DNA from: Collybiopsis luxurians FD-317 M1
Taxonomy: Eukaryota; Basidiomycota; Agaricomycetes; Agaricales; Omphalotaceae
Assembly (NCBI GenBank): GCA_000827265.1
Contig: KN834799.1
Location: 308,475-372,474, forward strand
DNA: 64,000 nucleotides
Direction: 5' to 3'
In this document: positions 21,432 through 33,044 of the stretch, piece by piece
Layout: each line of letters opens with the position of its first letter
Position numbering within the stretch: position 1 is the first letter of the stretch
The notes under the pieces: generated by a model
Seen by the model: the letters and a program-made list of their open reading frames with translations, nothing else
Database searches by the model: none
Told to the model about the DNA's origin: nothing
Program-made: the position numbers and the translations under genes

Positions 21432-24400
21432 ATGGCGTCGAGCCGTCCTTCCACTTCTAGGACTTCCCTCATTCCTTCACCCACACGCCCTAGACGTTCG
21501 AGTGTCACGGACTCGAAGCCTTCAAGTCCATCTAAGTCACAATCTCTTCAATCTACCGCAGACAAGGCCCGAAACCGTTCAATAACATTACCCAGTAACT
21601 CCAGGTTTCCGACCTCGCCCAATCCAAAACGTACTCCGAAGCTGATTCCGCATTGTTCGCCGTCAAAACTGCCTCGTCCAAGTATTCCGAACCTATGCAA
21701 GCAGCACATCTCGCTTAAAGGTTCTATGCCTCCCACGAGTCCGTCCAAGTTGGCTGCAGCAAAAAGGACAAGCATGATCGTGTCGCCTTGTTCTGGTCCC
21801 ACGCGATTTTTGGCTACTTCTGCTACGCCCAGGTCGACGTCAGATTCTAGTCCACGACGTGTTTCTCCCAGCTACGGCCCTCGGAAACTGTCCATAAATG
21901 AACCGCTGCATATCCATGTCCCAACGACACCTCTTCCTGCGCCCCGGGTATCTCCCCGAGGATTCTCTAAACGCGATCCGCGGATGATACTGGACGAACT
22001 CGCGTCGTTGATTGGTTCTGGTCAACGAGATAGGTTAAACCAGTATCTTCCGTTAGACGTCATGCTCGCGGTGCATGAACGAGAGCTCATGGAAGGAGCG
22101 GCGAGATTACAGAGGGCCAAATCGATCAAGAGTCACTCAGATGGTTCCGGCGCGATCATCAACTCTAGCGCTCCACCAGGTACGTCGTACGATTTCGCTT
22201 ATAGCATTCGCGGGATACTCACTAACGGGAACTTTTGTTTTTTTTTGATATAGGCGTATTCGGTATTCCTCTCCGTCAAATTTCTCTCTACGCGTCGACG
22301 AAGGCTGTATTGGGTGGGTTCGAACATGATTTACCTATAGTTGTGTTTGCGTGTGTAGAGGAGCTGTATCGTTCTGGGATATCTACGCCTTCGAATCCCA
22401 CGCCGACCTCGCCTTTGCCGAATACGTTTCCTACGAGAAGGACACTTTCCTTGTCCCCTCTAGATGCGCAAGCTGACGGCGCTGACGGAGGAGAGTACGA
22501 GCCCCGTTCAAACACCTTGCTCTCCATATACGACTCGCCCAGTGAAAAATTCGGTCTAATGTCTTCGTTGAAGGATGAATCCTCCGATAACGTCTACGCC
22601 CTTCTGACCACTTTTCTCTCACGTCTTCCTGAGCCTGTATTAGCTCCGGCGGAAATTCTTCAAGGATTGAGGGATGCTTTGTGGACGTGGTGCGTTAAGC
22701 CCAGCTCGCGTTCTTCTCGTGATCAGTCTGGTCCCGTATCGATACCTATGACCTCGCGTGTCCGTGTTGCGCAGCTCCTCCTAGGTCTCGTACCTACGCC
22801 CAACCTATCCCTCTTTATCTACCTCATGGCTTTTTCGTGTCAAGTTTTGGAGATTCGGATGAAGAGACGAACGGCGAGAGAGTCATTGGCTGTGTTGGGT
22901 GGAGCTTCGTCGAAGAGGGGTAACGGTTCGGGGGAAGGAGTTGGAGCTATGTCGGCTTTGGAGGCGCAGTTATGGGAATTGGAGAGGGAATTAGAGGGGA
23001 AGAATGAGAGGGAGAGGGAGAAGAGGAATTTGGGAAGGGTTTGGGGGGTGTGGTTGTTTGGGAAGGATGGGGACGTTGAAGTTGAAGTTGATACCGTTGG
23101 GGATGCAGCTGCGGACGTGAGTGAGAATATTCAAGGTAGTGTAGGACTGGGGATGGGAGTGGGAGTGGAAGAGGCCAGCCGTTCGACGCAAATGATGGTG
23201 TGGATGGTTAGTCATTGGGGAGAGATTATCAGGGGATTTTTTGACCGTGGCATTGGAGTTGATCCGGAGCCTCTGTCCATCAGAGCTGATGTCGAGGTTG
23301 GCGGTACTCGTGGAGAGGCAAACGCGGTAACGGGTTTTGGATTGGTGAAAGTGGAAGGAGAGGAACTGGGTGTCGATCAATCGATGTCCATCCCCGTTCC
23401 TTTAACCGAGTCGCTCTTCGCTTCATCAGCTTCCCTTGCTCGTCTTCGACTCGGAGTTGGTGTTGAAGGAGGTCCCTCACCGAATAGTACCCCTAAGCAG
23501 CAATCTGTTTGCAGTCCCGATAACGGGATTGAAGAACAGACCCCGAGGAAGATTCAATTGCGTTTTGGCTTAGTGCGCGGGCAGTCTTATGGGAAACGTG
23601 AGTTTTTTTTTTCTCCTGCGATCGTATCGTTCAGAACTGAGTTTTTTGTGATTGGTGACAGCTACGACTCCAGATGCAAGTCTCCTCGTACCTTCGGAGA
23701 CTGAACAGGAAGGAAGTATCCATAGTCGATATAGTGTCTATGGATGTAGAAATGAGGGTGATATTAGTAGTAATGAGTCGGAAATGATGGCGAAGGAAGG
23801 TTCGTTGAGCTCTGTATCAGCGTGTAAGTTTCTCGGTCTTGCTAGCTGTCAGATGCTTACGTTGAGGCCCGCATATAGTAGACGAGAGACTTTCATCACT
23901 CGACTTCCACCCGAGCCAGAGCCATACACACCCTAAGATAGCTTCGTTATCCAAACAGCAGCAAGATAACGCAGCGGTGAACAACTCGATTACTTCCCCC
24001 TCCACGACGATATTTAAGGCTAATGAAGCCTTCTCCGAATGCGGATCCGAACGCCAGTACAAAACAGGGTCGAAGCCGGCAATGTCAGATTCTGAATCAG
24101 AAGATGACTATTTCACCTGCGGACGTACTCAGTCTGGACCTCTACGGGTAGTCAACAGGTCTGACAGCGATGTCAGCTCTCGGTCGGATATAGATTCGGA
24201 ACGCGAGAGCGTGTATTCTACATGTTCTTTGACTGAGGTTCTGTCGATGACTTCCAACAGTCCTGTCTTTTCATTAAATTCGCGGGAAAAGGTGTCGTCC
24301 TTGAATGACTTGAATGATGGGATTGCAGAGCATGGTGCCGATGGTCTCTCGAAGATTTACACTCAATGCGTTCACGGCTGTCCTGCTCATTTGTACGTCA

Positions 24401-24474
24401 AGCAGCTGGAGGTACGGGTGGATGCGTTGATGAAAGAAAACAAGATGTTAAAGCTGAGTTTGGACGGCGCGTAG
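21432..24474 (+). CDS. RhoGAP-domain protein, 953 residues
   Basis: Four exons (21432-22179, 22254-23597, 23662-23823, 23867-24474) with GT-AG introns give 2862 nt in a single frame. Residues 1-200 are Ser/Pro/Arg-rich and probably disordered. The RhoGAP domain covers roughly 250-470: VFGIPLRQ at the start, ELYRSG with the presumed arginine finger near residue 289, an insertion of about 50 residues, LLTTFLSRLPEPVL, and ARVAQLLLG-like helices ending near FIYLMAFSCQVL. RhoGAPs switch off Rho/Cdc42/Rac GTPases and control polarity and the actin skeleton. The C-terminus is acidic and Ser-rich, with a CVHGCPAHLYVKQLE segment and a short predicted coiled coil. The region from about residue 630 onward is copied, introns included, at 42152-43843. 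Confidence 0.85.
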
Positions 24475-25159
24475 ATACGCGCAAATTTAGTAGATTTTGT
24501 TACGGATTGAGGCGCAGTTACGTAGGTGTTTGATTACTGTCTGAGTTGGAGAAGGTTGCTGTATCTGATGTGTAGCGAACATCTTTGCTTAAGAGTAACA
24601 TATGTAGTTTTTGTGTAGGTAAATGGGCGCTCACTCGTAAGCATTTGGATTAGGCTTCTCGCTTTTGGGGTGGACGATATCGAAGACGGGGAGATGTCGG
24701 TAGTAGCCAATCGCTGAATAAAGAATCGCTGACTGGCTTAGAATAGGCTTGAATGCAGAGTTAATGCGGGGATAGCAGCGAGGTTCAGAAACGGTAATAA
24801 GCAAGTGATCCTCGTACTGAATACAAAGGAGCCATTAACAGAATGCTGAAAATTCAAGTAAAAACCCGACTCGAACATACTAAAAATGTCAATTGGCCCA
24901 TAAACTGTCTATCTGAGAAGAAACTTTAATCACTTTTTCTGTCTATGTAATTTCGGGCCCAAACCCGGAGTGCTAACTTAGGAAGAGCAAGAGTACTGAT
25001 AGTTTCTAGTGCACACTGCAATGTAGCGTAGATCAGCTACATTAGAGTAGCGCACTTGGGAAGGGCAAGGATGAAATTTTGATTTTAGTAATGATGCCAA
25101 GCCTTCGGCCGAATCACCAATGGCTACTCACCCCCACGTGATGATGTTCCTCGCGGGCA
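24475..25159. other. Gene-free 3' flank of the RhoGAP gene
   Basis: No gene seen. Parts such as CAATGTAGCGTAGATC near 25020 resemble sequence near 44510, suggesting the RhoGAP duplication originally extended well past the stop codon. Confidence 0.4.
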
Positions 25160-26249
25160 GTGCAGTGCCGGCGCGCAATGCCCAATGTAAAACTTTTTAT
25201 TCTTCCCTCCCGTTGGTGTAAGATGGACAATGACCTGGGTGCCGACCTTGAAACAGCTAATTCAGATCAATTACTGAGTCTTTCATTTGAATTATGGCCG
25301 CAAGTCCTAGACAATGAAATTTTGAATGGTACGTGTACACGCACACTGCTCTTCCATCAGAAACTCAATTTTCCATTGATACCTGCCATAAACAATGCCA
25401 TCGACTTCTTTTACACCAATATTGATGATATTTTGAATAGTTCTACTGCTTGTGCATGTGCTCTGTCAATCTTGTGCTGTCAAACTCTAAGTTTTCATGT
25501 TTAGATGACACAGTCAGCTCCGTGAATGCTCATGTTGACGATATGCCCCTGGACACTGCTATGGAAATGTCAAACACAGGAATGGATTCATTGTGGCTGT
25601 TCAACAACCCTCTTATGATTGGTATATGTTAATTGAAACAGCATCCTTATTGTAGTATATATAGAAACTTCGAGTAACCTTGCACAGCTTGCCAATGCTT
25701 ACACTGAATTAGACCTATTTCAAGCACCCCTGGAAGCTGCCCGTGAGTTTTATTCCAGATTTGTACAGTACTGGGTTCATTTGAGTGTGCTTCTAGAAGC
25801 AGAGATTCCTGTGGCAGGAGGTGTTAGTAGTACACCTCAAGCTAGTAAGCTTTTCATTGACATGATCATCATTCACTTTTTTTCACAATTTTGAAGCTTC
25901 AAAGGTGCAATGGCCTGGAAGTTACTATACTTGCAACATTGCTGCTGGGCCTGCAAAGATGGACATTATGAGAGGGGGGATGGAATCCAAGTCCCAAAGG
26001 AAAGGTAACACTCTTCGGGATCAATTTGATGCCACTTTTACAGAAGTCCACTATGTGAAGTCCACATTTAACAAGGCTTTCAAATACTATTATGCCTTTG
26101 TCAAGCATGATTCAGGTCTCCTTCAGCAATTTATTAGCCTGGGTTATGCAAATGATGGAAAGTGGAGCAAATTCTGTCTCCGAGCAAAGGTGAGCCTTAA
26201 TAACTTGTGTTTTATACAGTCTTGCATAGTACTGATAATTAATCCATAA
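25160..26249 (+). pseudogene. Transposon-associated ORF with WP-x-x-YY motif, decayed
   Basis: Coding blocks at 25223-25340, 25505-25620 and 25905-26190 appear to be exons of one protein. The last block reads VQWPGSYYTCNIAAG, then FDATFTEVHYVKSTFNKAF, then YANDGKWSKF. This WP...F...STF...EGKW-like layout recalls a hypothetical protein frequent in Agaricomycete transposons. No catalytic motif is visible and the role is unknown. The short exons and lack of a clean full-length frame suggest a remnant. Confidence 0.35.
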
Positions 26250-26395
26250 GAAATTGAATCAAGCCTACATTGATCAGTGTGATTGAAGGTATATATTATG
26301 GCATAGATAGAATTATATAAACATAGACTCTTGCAATTTAACAATGTATATATTACCATTACTTCAAGTGTGGGAGCATACCACAAAAGATGAAC

Positions 26396-26760
26396 TATCC
26401 AGAGGTTATTTCTAACTCTGGACTACAAATTTGCTTATAAACTCCTTGGGCTGTGATATCAAACTCAGGCACCCATCTAAAGCATTCCTCCCTGCTCTTC
26501 CCCAAGGTCTGCCATAAATGTTCGACTACTTCAATTTCTACCTTTATACCAGAATGTACAAGACCATAGTTCTCTGGAAAATTGAAGACCTTGATTGGAT
26601 ACTCAGCTGTAGGTAAAGTCTTCTCATTCTGGCAGTGGCAGTGGTGGTAATTATTCCAATATTCCTTGAATCCATTAACTGATCTTTGAGCAATTTTGGG
26701 CCAGATCCAGTTAAAGAGGTTGCTGGGATAGTTAAATCAGTATCAAGCTCAGATGACCAG
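26396..26760 (-). pseudogene. C-terminal fragment of an integrase-core transposase
   Basis: The minus strand reads GFKEYWNNYHHCHCQNEKTL, then FNFPENYGLVHSGIKVEIEV and EECFRWVPEFDI. The YWNNH, P..YG and (K/R)E.CFRWV elements fit the C-terminus of the Agaricomycete integrase-core family and resemble the transposase fragment in the two TIR elements at 28.6 and 35.9 kb. The DDE domain is absent. Confidence 0.55.
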
Positions 26761-26799
26761 CTGGTGTTAGAAGACTAAGATCCCAAGTAAGCCCACAAG

Positions 26800-27429
26800 C
26801 CTAAGTTCAAGGTAAAGGAACTAAGGTATGATAGTAAATGTGAAGCTCTATAAATAATAAGAGGAGGAATAAAGAAGAAGAGAAAAGGGATAACCTTGAC
26901 CAGGTGAAACAACTACAGAAAGATACCCATATGGAAGCAAAGTTAGGGAGAAGGAAAGAACAGTAAGAAGCCTCCATTGGTGCAGAACCTATAACCCCTT
27001 TTCCTATAAGACACCAAGACAATCACCTCACTATATGTGCTAAGCAGCTCAGTCAGTAAACACATCTGATCAAACACTCCCCCTGGTGTCCTGATTGTGC
27101 CAGTCAAGGCTAAGCGCAGAGACAATGTAACAATGCTTATCCTTGGGCAGAGATTTTGTCATAATATTGGCTAGATTTTGAGAACTCTGTACTGGGTACA
27201 CTGCAACCTTCCCTTCAGATACAAAATCACAAATGAAGTGAAGCTGAATGTCAATATGCTTTGAATGATTGTGTTCCTTGGTGGTCTCAGAAAGACTAAT
27301 TGCACCAATACTGTTGCAGAGTAGATCCAGAGGATAATTACCAAGCTCAAGTCCAACTTCATCCAACCAGTTTCTAGTCCATATCACCTGTTGTATGCCT
27401 TGAGCCATCACAACATGTTCAGATTCCAT
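26800..27429 (-). pseudogene. Ty1/Copia retrotransposon RNase H remnant
   Basis: The minus-strand frame 27429-27070 shows EHVVMAQGIQQVIWTRNWL, LLCNSIGAISLSE, KHIDIQLHFICD and QNLANIMTKSLPKDK, the standard series at the 3' end of a Copia polymerase (RNase H: AEYVA, CDNxGA, KHIDIRYHF, ADILTKxLP). The usual Asp of CDNxGA is Asn (CNS), so the enzyme is inactivated or the copy has decayed. No upstream integrase or reverse transcriptase and no LTR pair were found. Confidence 0.75.
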
Positions 27430-28587
27430 GGAGAAAAGAGCAATACCAGTCTGTAGTGTAGAACAGAGGTTGGGTCAGGTGATCTAAACATTCACCTGAC
27501 CCATACCCACACCTCAAACCATAACTGTCCTCTCAGGTACAGGTCAAACCAATATTTCACAAGTGCAGTGCTACCCAACACACCCAACTAGCATAAAGTG
27601 ATAAACTAAAAAGCTCATACAAGTTTACAAAATTTCATCATTGTCAAAAAGCTCAATGATCTTGGCATTGTCAGTACCCTCTGAAAGTAAAAATTGCACC
27701 AGTTCTTTGTTTGAGATGAGGTCCTTGCATGACCAATCTCTGAAGCACATGAGTGCTTATACTGTGAGTGCATAGAGGCAATTACAGAGATGCAAAATGA
27801 GGATACAAATAGAGATCTTGCTTTGATACCCACCATGAAAGTGGGTTGTCCACTTTGATGCAACTCTCAGCCACATAGTGGTCCAGCTCATCATCATCAT
27901 TATTGGTGAGTGTGACTTGTGTATGCTTCTTTATTAGCAACAGAAATGAATTTGAGGATACAAGAGGGCAGAGGATGAAACTTGACAAGTATACTGTGAG
28001 TCTATATGAGACAGTGACATGAAAATAAAGAGATATTACTGCAGGATTGTGGGTTAATGCAGGCAAGGACTCCAACAGCCACTGCCAGCAGGCTGGAATA
28101 TTACTGCTGTAAAAGGTTAGGTAATATAATATATTTTTCCTAGGAATTTTAGTATTTTTTTTTGGAATTAATATCTCTCATATTGCCTTGGTAAAAGGCA
28201 TAGGAATATTTCACATTTATCAGTGTCTATTTTGATGGAGAAATTATGTGTATTGCGGCATCTATTTTGCTGGAGTTTTTAATGATTTTTCCATATTTCT
28301 TTCCTAGATAATTTCTTTGTTATTGCCACTCCTTTTACAGTGGCAATAACAAAGGGATTACTGTGGGGAAAAGTTATATATTACAGCACTGAAAAGCAGT
28401 GGGGAATCATCAGGCCCCAACACCCAATCATTGCCTATTGCTTTTCGCAGCTATAAAATGTAATTTATGTCCTATGTGATTTTTTAAATATTGTTATTCC
28501 TTTTACAGAAGCAATATAAAAGAAATAACATTTTGAGTGAAGCAACCAAAACTTGCTCAAGTAAATTTATTTCTGGTCACCCAATAC
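27430..28587. other. AT-rich, gene-free stretch
   Basis: ORFs at 27615-28075 on the minus strand have no recognised motif. An inverted repeat around TTGTTATTGCCACT/AGTGGCAATAACAA is visible near 28316-28352 and could form a short hairpin. Nothing else is supported. Confidence 0.35.
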
Positions 28588-28841
28588 AGTAGGTGGGAAC
28601 TCCACAGTTCAATTTTTTGATGGAAAGTTGCCCTGAGCATGAACCGGTTCATTTAAAGAATTCATATGTGTAATGCAACTCAATTGAGGAATATACCACC
28701 TTCTAGGTTTTCATGTTGTCTTACTGGACAATTATATTAGTAGTATAATGTGTACACAATCACGATGAAGCCATCATGAGAGCCATCTGCCTAAATACAC
28801 CCCAAGCAGAATCCAATATTAAGTTTAGCTGGCCAATATCA

Positions 28842-29160
28842 TCAAAAACAAGCTGAGCCCCTCACCACAAACTCATCTGAGTACCATTGTAAACAGTCCT
28901 TATGTATTTTACTTGTATCCTCCACTAGAAATTGGTGTAATTGGAGTACTGCCTCTTTTGGAACTTCAATATGACAGTCAATTCCACCATACTGAGATGG
29001 GTAATCCATTGCATGAGCTGGAACATGACTGGAAGGCATGAGCTTTCTATCTTTCCAACAAATTGTGTGGTTAAAGTTCCAATATTTGCTAAATGCATTG
29101 AGTTCCTGTTGGACTAATGGAATAAAAATCCAATAAAAGAGGGACCTATTGAATAGTCAA
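28842..29160 (-). pseudogene. Transposase C-terminal fragment inside TIR element copy 1
   Basis: The translation contains QELNAFSKYW-like sequence, PSSHVPAHAMDYPSQYGG, IEVPKEAVLQL and CLQWYSDEF. This matches the C-terminal domain of the integrase-core family also seen at 26396-26760. The catalytic domain is missing. One base near 29070 breaks the frame relative to copy 2. Confidence 0.55.
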
Positions 29161-29520
29161 TTCTGGATTCCCTTTAGAATAGAATCAGTCACAAATAAGT
29201 GCTCTGATTTCAAGCTTGAATTTCCTCCAACTCAGCAACAGTTGCTAGCAGTAGTAAATCAAGTCAGAAGTGATCAACAACACTGATATCCTCCAAAGCA
29301 AAAAGAGGCAGATCTATTACTAAGAGCAAGTTCTTCTTCCACTGCATACTAAGAAATACACCATTGGACTTACAGTGGATTTTGACTTCTGGACCCCCAC
29401 ATTAGCTTCCAATCTACATACAAAGCCCCAGAAAACCTAAATCAGATTGACTTCAGCACTTATTTATTCATTCAAATACAGTTTGAGTAAATTGATATTG
29501 AGCTTGATGCACAATATCAG

Positions 29521-30024
29521 ATGACCCTATGCCTGGACAGTGATGCTATATCTGATGACTCACTCAGTCCTGATGAAGGTATTACCTGGTTGGTTGAATG
29601 CAAGTGGCCTTCTACATTTTTCAAGTTTACTCAGACTTTGTTCTATGCATGGACACACATAGGAGGTCTCTCCTCAGAAACAGTACATGCCTTTGCCCAT
29701 TTTGTTGATGAATTCACCAATTGGCAACTTGTAGTTGCTGACTTGCAGGGTACTGAGACTTCTCTCACTTTATGACCATCCCTTCTTACAATTTCACTTG
29801 TACAGGGACTCAAATATCTGCTGATGGGAAAAATATACTTGTTCTCTTTGTCCCAATGGCTCATACAATAAATGGGCAAGTGCTACTTACCTCATCAAGC
29901 CTCAGTACTATTACAAGTACAGTCTGTGCAAATCGTCTGGTTCTGGAGACCATGGGCCAGAGGGCATTGCTACTTTTGAAAGGGATCATAAATGCAGCCT
30001 AGTTTATGGGGCATTGGAATTATG
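29521..30024 (+). pseudogene. Alpha-kinase C-lobe fragment in TIR element copy 1 (frameshifted)
   Basis: Splicing a 56-bp intron (GTACTG...TACAG, about 29751-29806) joins VVADLQ to GTQISADGKNILVLF. The resulting DLQGT...LVLFVPMAHT is the C-lobe signature of atypical alpha-kinases. The expected C-terminal zinc-binding part, SGSGDHGPEG...DHKCSLV, is present but out of frame because one A is missing near 29891 relative to copy 2. The N-lobe with its ATP-binding lysine is absent. Confidence 0.65.
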
Positions 30025-30343
30025 ACACTAGCTCCCAGCCAAGAGGACAAGAATGAAAAGGAAAGCAGTGTACTGCCCCCTCATTCTCATCCTAAGCCGA
30101 CGTAAGGATATGATCCTGTTCATGACCTCAATAAGTAATATTCACTTATAGATACATTGTTCAGTTGTAGAAAATGTGAGTCCAGCATCCTCGGCTCCTG
30201 TGTGGGTCACCCTTTCTTTGACATGTCTTATCTATTGTATACATTACTTGCATTACATATGCATTTATTAAATGAACTGGTTTATACTCAGGGCAGCTTC
30301 CCATTGAAAAACTGAACTGCAGAGTTCCCACCTACAGTAGTAC

Positions 30344-32614
30344 CGCGGGCTGTACTACTAATACCATGTGTGAACTGAGACGAGAATGGGTTCTGAATGT
30401 CACTTTGCAGCAAAACGCTGTGACAGTGAGACTGTGAGCTGGAAGGTGAAAAGTCAAAGGACAATGGACAATGTGGGTGAAAAGAATCTAACAGTGGGGG
30501 AGCTTTGAGATGATGGGCATCTGGGGGCATGGTGGAGCTCATGGTAGGCTAAATCCGAAGTTGAAGAGTTCTGGGACAATGAATGTCTGGACACCGGCAT
30601 GAAATCCATAGCTGGAGAGCTGCAGGAAGACCTAGTAGGTAATGAAGGGGAGAGGCTATAGTCAGATTCTCAGGTAGATGCAGCTTGAGAAACAGGGATA
30701 GCATTTTGGGCAGCTGTCAGAACTGGACTTGGTGTGGGCATGAGTCCTTGTACAGCTGAGAGAGAGCTGGACATTGAGACTTGGGAAGAAAGGGTTTGAG
30801 CTGGCAGTGGTTGTGTGGTTTGTGGCATTGCCAGATTTGAAGAAAGGATGTCATTGAGACTATCAAACATTGATAACGGCACTGCAGGTGGAGGAGCAAC
30901 CATAGAGGTACTATTCTGATCATCCAACTTTTGTGTCTCAGCGAGAAATCTATGGGAATTCAGCATTGTACAGAAGCAATAGTGGACAATGTACACTTAC
31001 CAGTCCTGACCATTAGAATTGTTTCCCCAAAGCTCAATTTTCTTCTGTGTCCAATCATCAAACCCTGCAAAATAATCACCCTTAGACTCTTCACGAGTGT
31101 ATTGTCACTGGTACAAATAGTGAGTATAAGTCCACTGAGAGATAAAAAGCATGCCAGGAGAGCAATTCGCCCCATAAAATGTGATGCATCTGAGCCAGTG
31201 AAGGAGCCCAGAAATGATTTTTGAATTTTTACTGTAGCTTGAGAAAGGCTTAACTCTTTCTCTTTGCTCGTTGTCTCAAGGATCTGGAAAAGCCACATTA
31301 GTGGTATGAACAGAGAGACATAGATAACGGGAGTCTGAATCTCGCTGTCTGAATACTAGTATCAAAGTTATAATAAGAACACCGAATATCCTTCTAGGAT
31401 GAAGGGAAGTTCACCACTGGGATCAAGCTCATTGGACATCTTGTATCCAGCTCAGATGGTTATATACAAGCTTGCACGCCATAGGTGCATGATGAACACA
31501 TGTAAAATGCATGTTGGGCGCTCAAGAGCTTGTAATAGTGTAATCGATAATGGTATTTCATTCAGAATAGGAAAAGCACACAGTTTCTAGCTAATGTACA
31601 TACTTCCAGTCCCGCAATTCTCTATTTCGAATACTTAAAGGTCAAGGTGAGAGTTGAGCGCTGAACGTAGATTTCAGACTGGGTACGTCATGCATTTACC
31701 TCATTTCCTATACTCCTTTCGGCCTTACCAATCTGCCTGTATTTAGCTGACAGCTAAGCGAACTTTAAGCGGGATCCAGGGTGATACAAACCATGGTCAA
31801 ACCGCAGATTGACCAGCATGCGGTGTAACCGTGAACAACCATTTGGGCGTGTAGGAAAACAGGCCTCTAGTTCCGAATGTCAGGCATCGGTTGTCTATAG
31901 TGTACGTCAATTAACTCCGGGAACCTCTTCAGCCTTGTGCCCTCGATCCCCTCCACGCCCTCAGTTCAACCGTAAAGCGAACAAAATTAAGTTGTCTGAA
32001 TTCTATTTGCGTTCGGGTCTGGAAAATGTCTAGCAGAGAGTGGGTACCCAATATAATACCATCCTATCTGAACAGCGAATGAACCGCGGAGGTCCCAATT
32101 TAGTCAAGGAGTTAGATGGCTCTCTCCACACCCGCATTTCAGCACCCTATGGCTTTCGACGATTCCACTGATGACATTCATAGATGGTATATTGAGCCGG
32201 CTAGATCTATTCGCTTCAGCACCTGAAAGACAACGAACAAGTAGATCTAAGCATCCAGGGATTACTTGTGTCAGGCAAAATCCAGCATAATTATATTGTT
32301 TCCGAGTTGCTCAAGTCTCCTTCGAAGTGCCATGACTAGTTCAGCTACGCGTGTAAGTTCAAATTAGGCGGCTATACTAGTTTGTAAAGTAACTTAGGCA
32401 ATCTCCAAAGCCTGTAAACCATTTCGCCAGCTCTTTGCAAAGGCGCTCAGAATAGCTAACACAGCTCACAATGTCCTCGTCATTGTCAAAGTTTAGGCAG
32501 CGCAGTGGCGGTGGCAAAGTCCGGAGTTACAGTTGCCGCCGGCTCCACCTCATCTGCAAGTTTGCCATTCACCCCGTACACATTGTTTTTTTTGGGAACT
32601 TTACTCACATCTTT
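30344..32614. other. No certain gene; unrecognised minus-strand ORFs at 30670-31298
   Basis: A Ser/Pro/Gln-rich minus-strand ORF (30996-30670) and a block upstream reading FAGFDDWTQKKIELWG (about 31060-31000) may be exons of an unidentified, possibly transposon-derived gene. Positions 31865-32005 are an inverted copy of 37585-37730. Positions 32490-32545 match the reverse complement of 54305-54365, the upstream flank of the CFEM gene. Confidence 0.35.
31865..32005. repeat. Dispersed repeat X, inverted copy of 37585-37730
   Basis: CTCTAGTTCCGAATGTCA and ACCGTAAAGCGAACAAAATT occur here and, reverse-complemented, at 37585-37730. The spacing differs slightly through a run of G/C bases. No coding role is seen. 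Confidence 0.8.
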
Positions 32615-33044
32615 GAACGGATGAATCGTTCTCCCTTCCACGCATACGTATTCTATTTATCACGCAACCGGACTTTATTTTATTAATCACAAAATATTCT
32701 ACTCGACCCTTTCTTCTCAGAACATCTCCAACTTGCTGAGAACAGGGCTTTTTTAATCCTAATTGTCGTGTGTGAAAGTTGAGATTCTACATAGTTTTTT
32801 TGATTCGACTTGAAGGTATGCACGGATGGCGAGGCCAATATGTATATGAAGTGTAGGCCTTATTTTTTGTGTCTCGGTGTCTTTGCTGATCCTGAGGTTT
32901 CCTTAAATTGGCGTGCTGAATAACTCGTCACTGGACAAAGTATCATTATATTCTGCTATGATGAAAACTAGGGATACTTTGCGAAGTTTCAAGTAAATGT
33001 ACAATCAACAAGTTCAAAAGAAGCATTCATAAGAGAGAATCACT
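32615..33044 (-). repeat. G6PD 3' flank, shared with 52561-53140 and 40960-41170
   Basis: Read on the minus strand this stretch corresponds to the sequence downstream of the second G6PD copy. The best matching part, 32615-32762, includes CAACCGGACTTTA and AATATTCTACTCGACCC; partial similarity extends toward the stop codon. A third copy of the same stretch is at 41020-41200. Confidence 0.75.

Larger units (their letters stand above)
28588..30343 (+). mobile_element. TIR DNA transposon carrying an alpha-kinase fragment, copy 1
   Basis: The ends are inverted copies: GTAGGTGGGAACTCCACAG at 28592 and the complement of CTGCAGAGTTCCCACCTAC ending near 30340; similarity continues for about 75 bp including TGAACCGGTTCATTTAA-like sequence. 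Inside are a minus-strand transposase C-terminal fragment (28842-29160) and a plus-strand alpha-kinase C-terminal fragment (29521-30024). The element is about 1.76 kb and lacks a DDE domain, so it cannot move itself. The copy at 35937-37450 is the same element in opposite orientation and lacks about 250 bp found here at 29240-29480. I could not define a target-site duplication. Confidence 0.75.

Noticed and set aside
28316..28352. Hairpin that might be a terminator
   Set aside because: Intrinsic terminators do not apply to fungal nuclear genes, and no gene ends here.
32471..32686. 71-codon plus-strand ORF
   Set aside because: It is the reverse side of duplicated flanking DNA next to the G6PD and CFEM genes.
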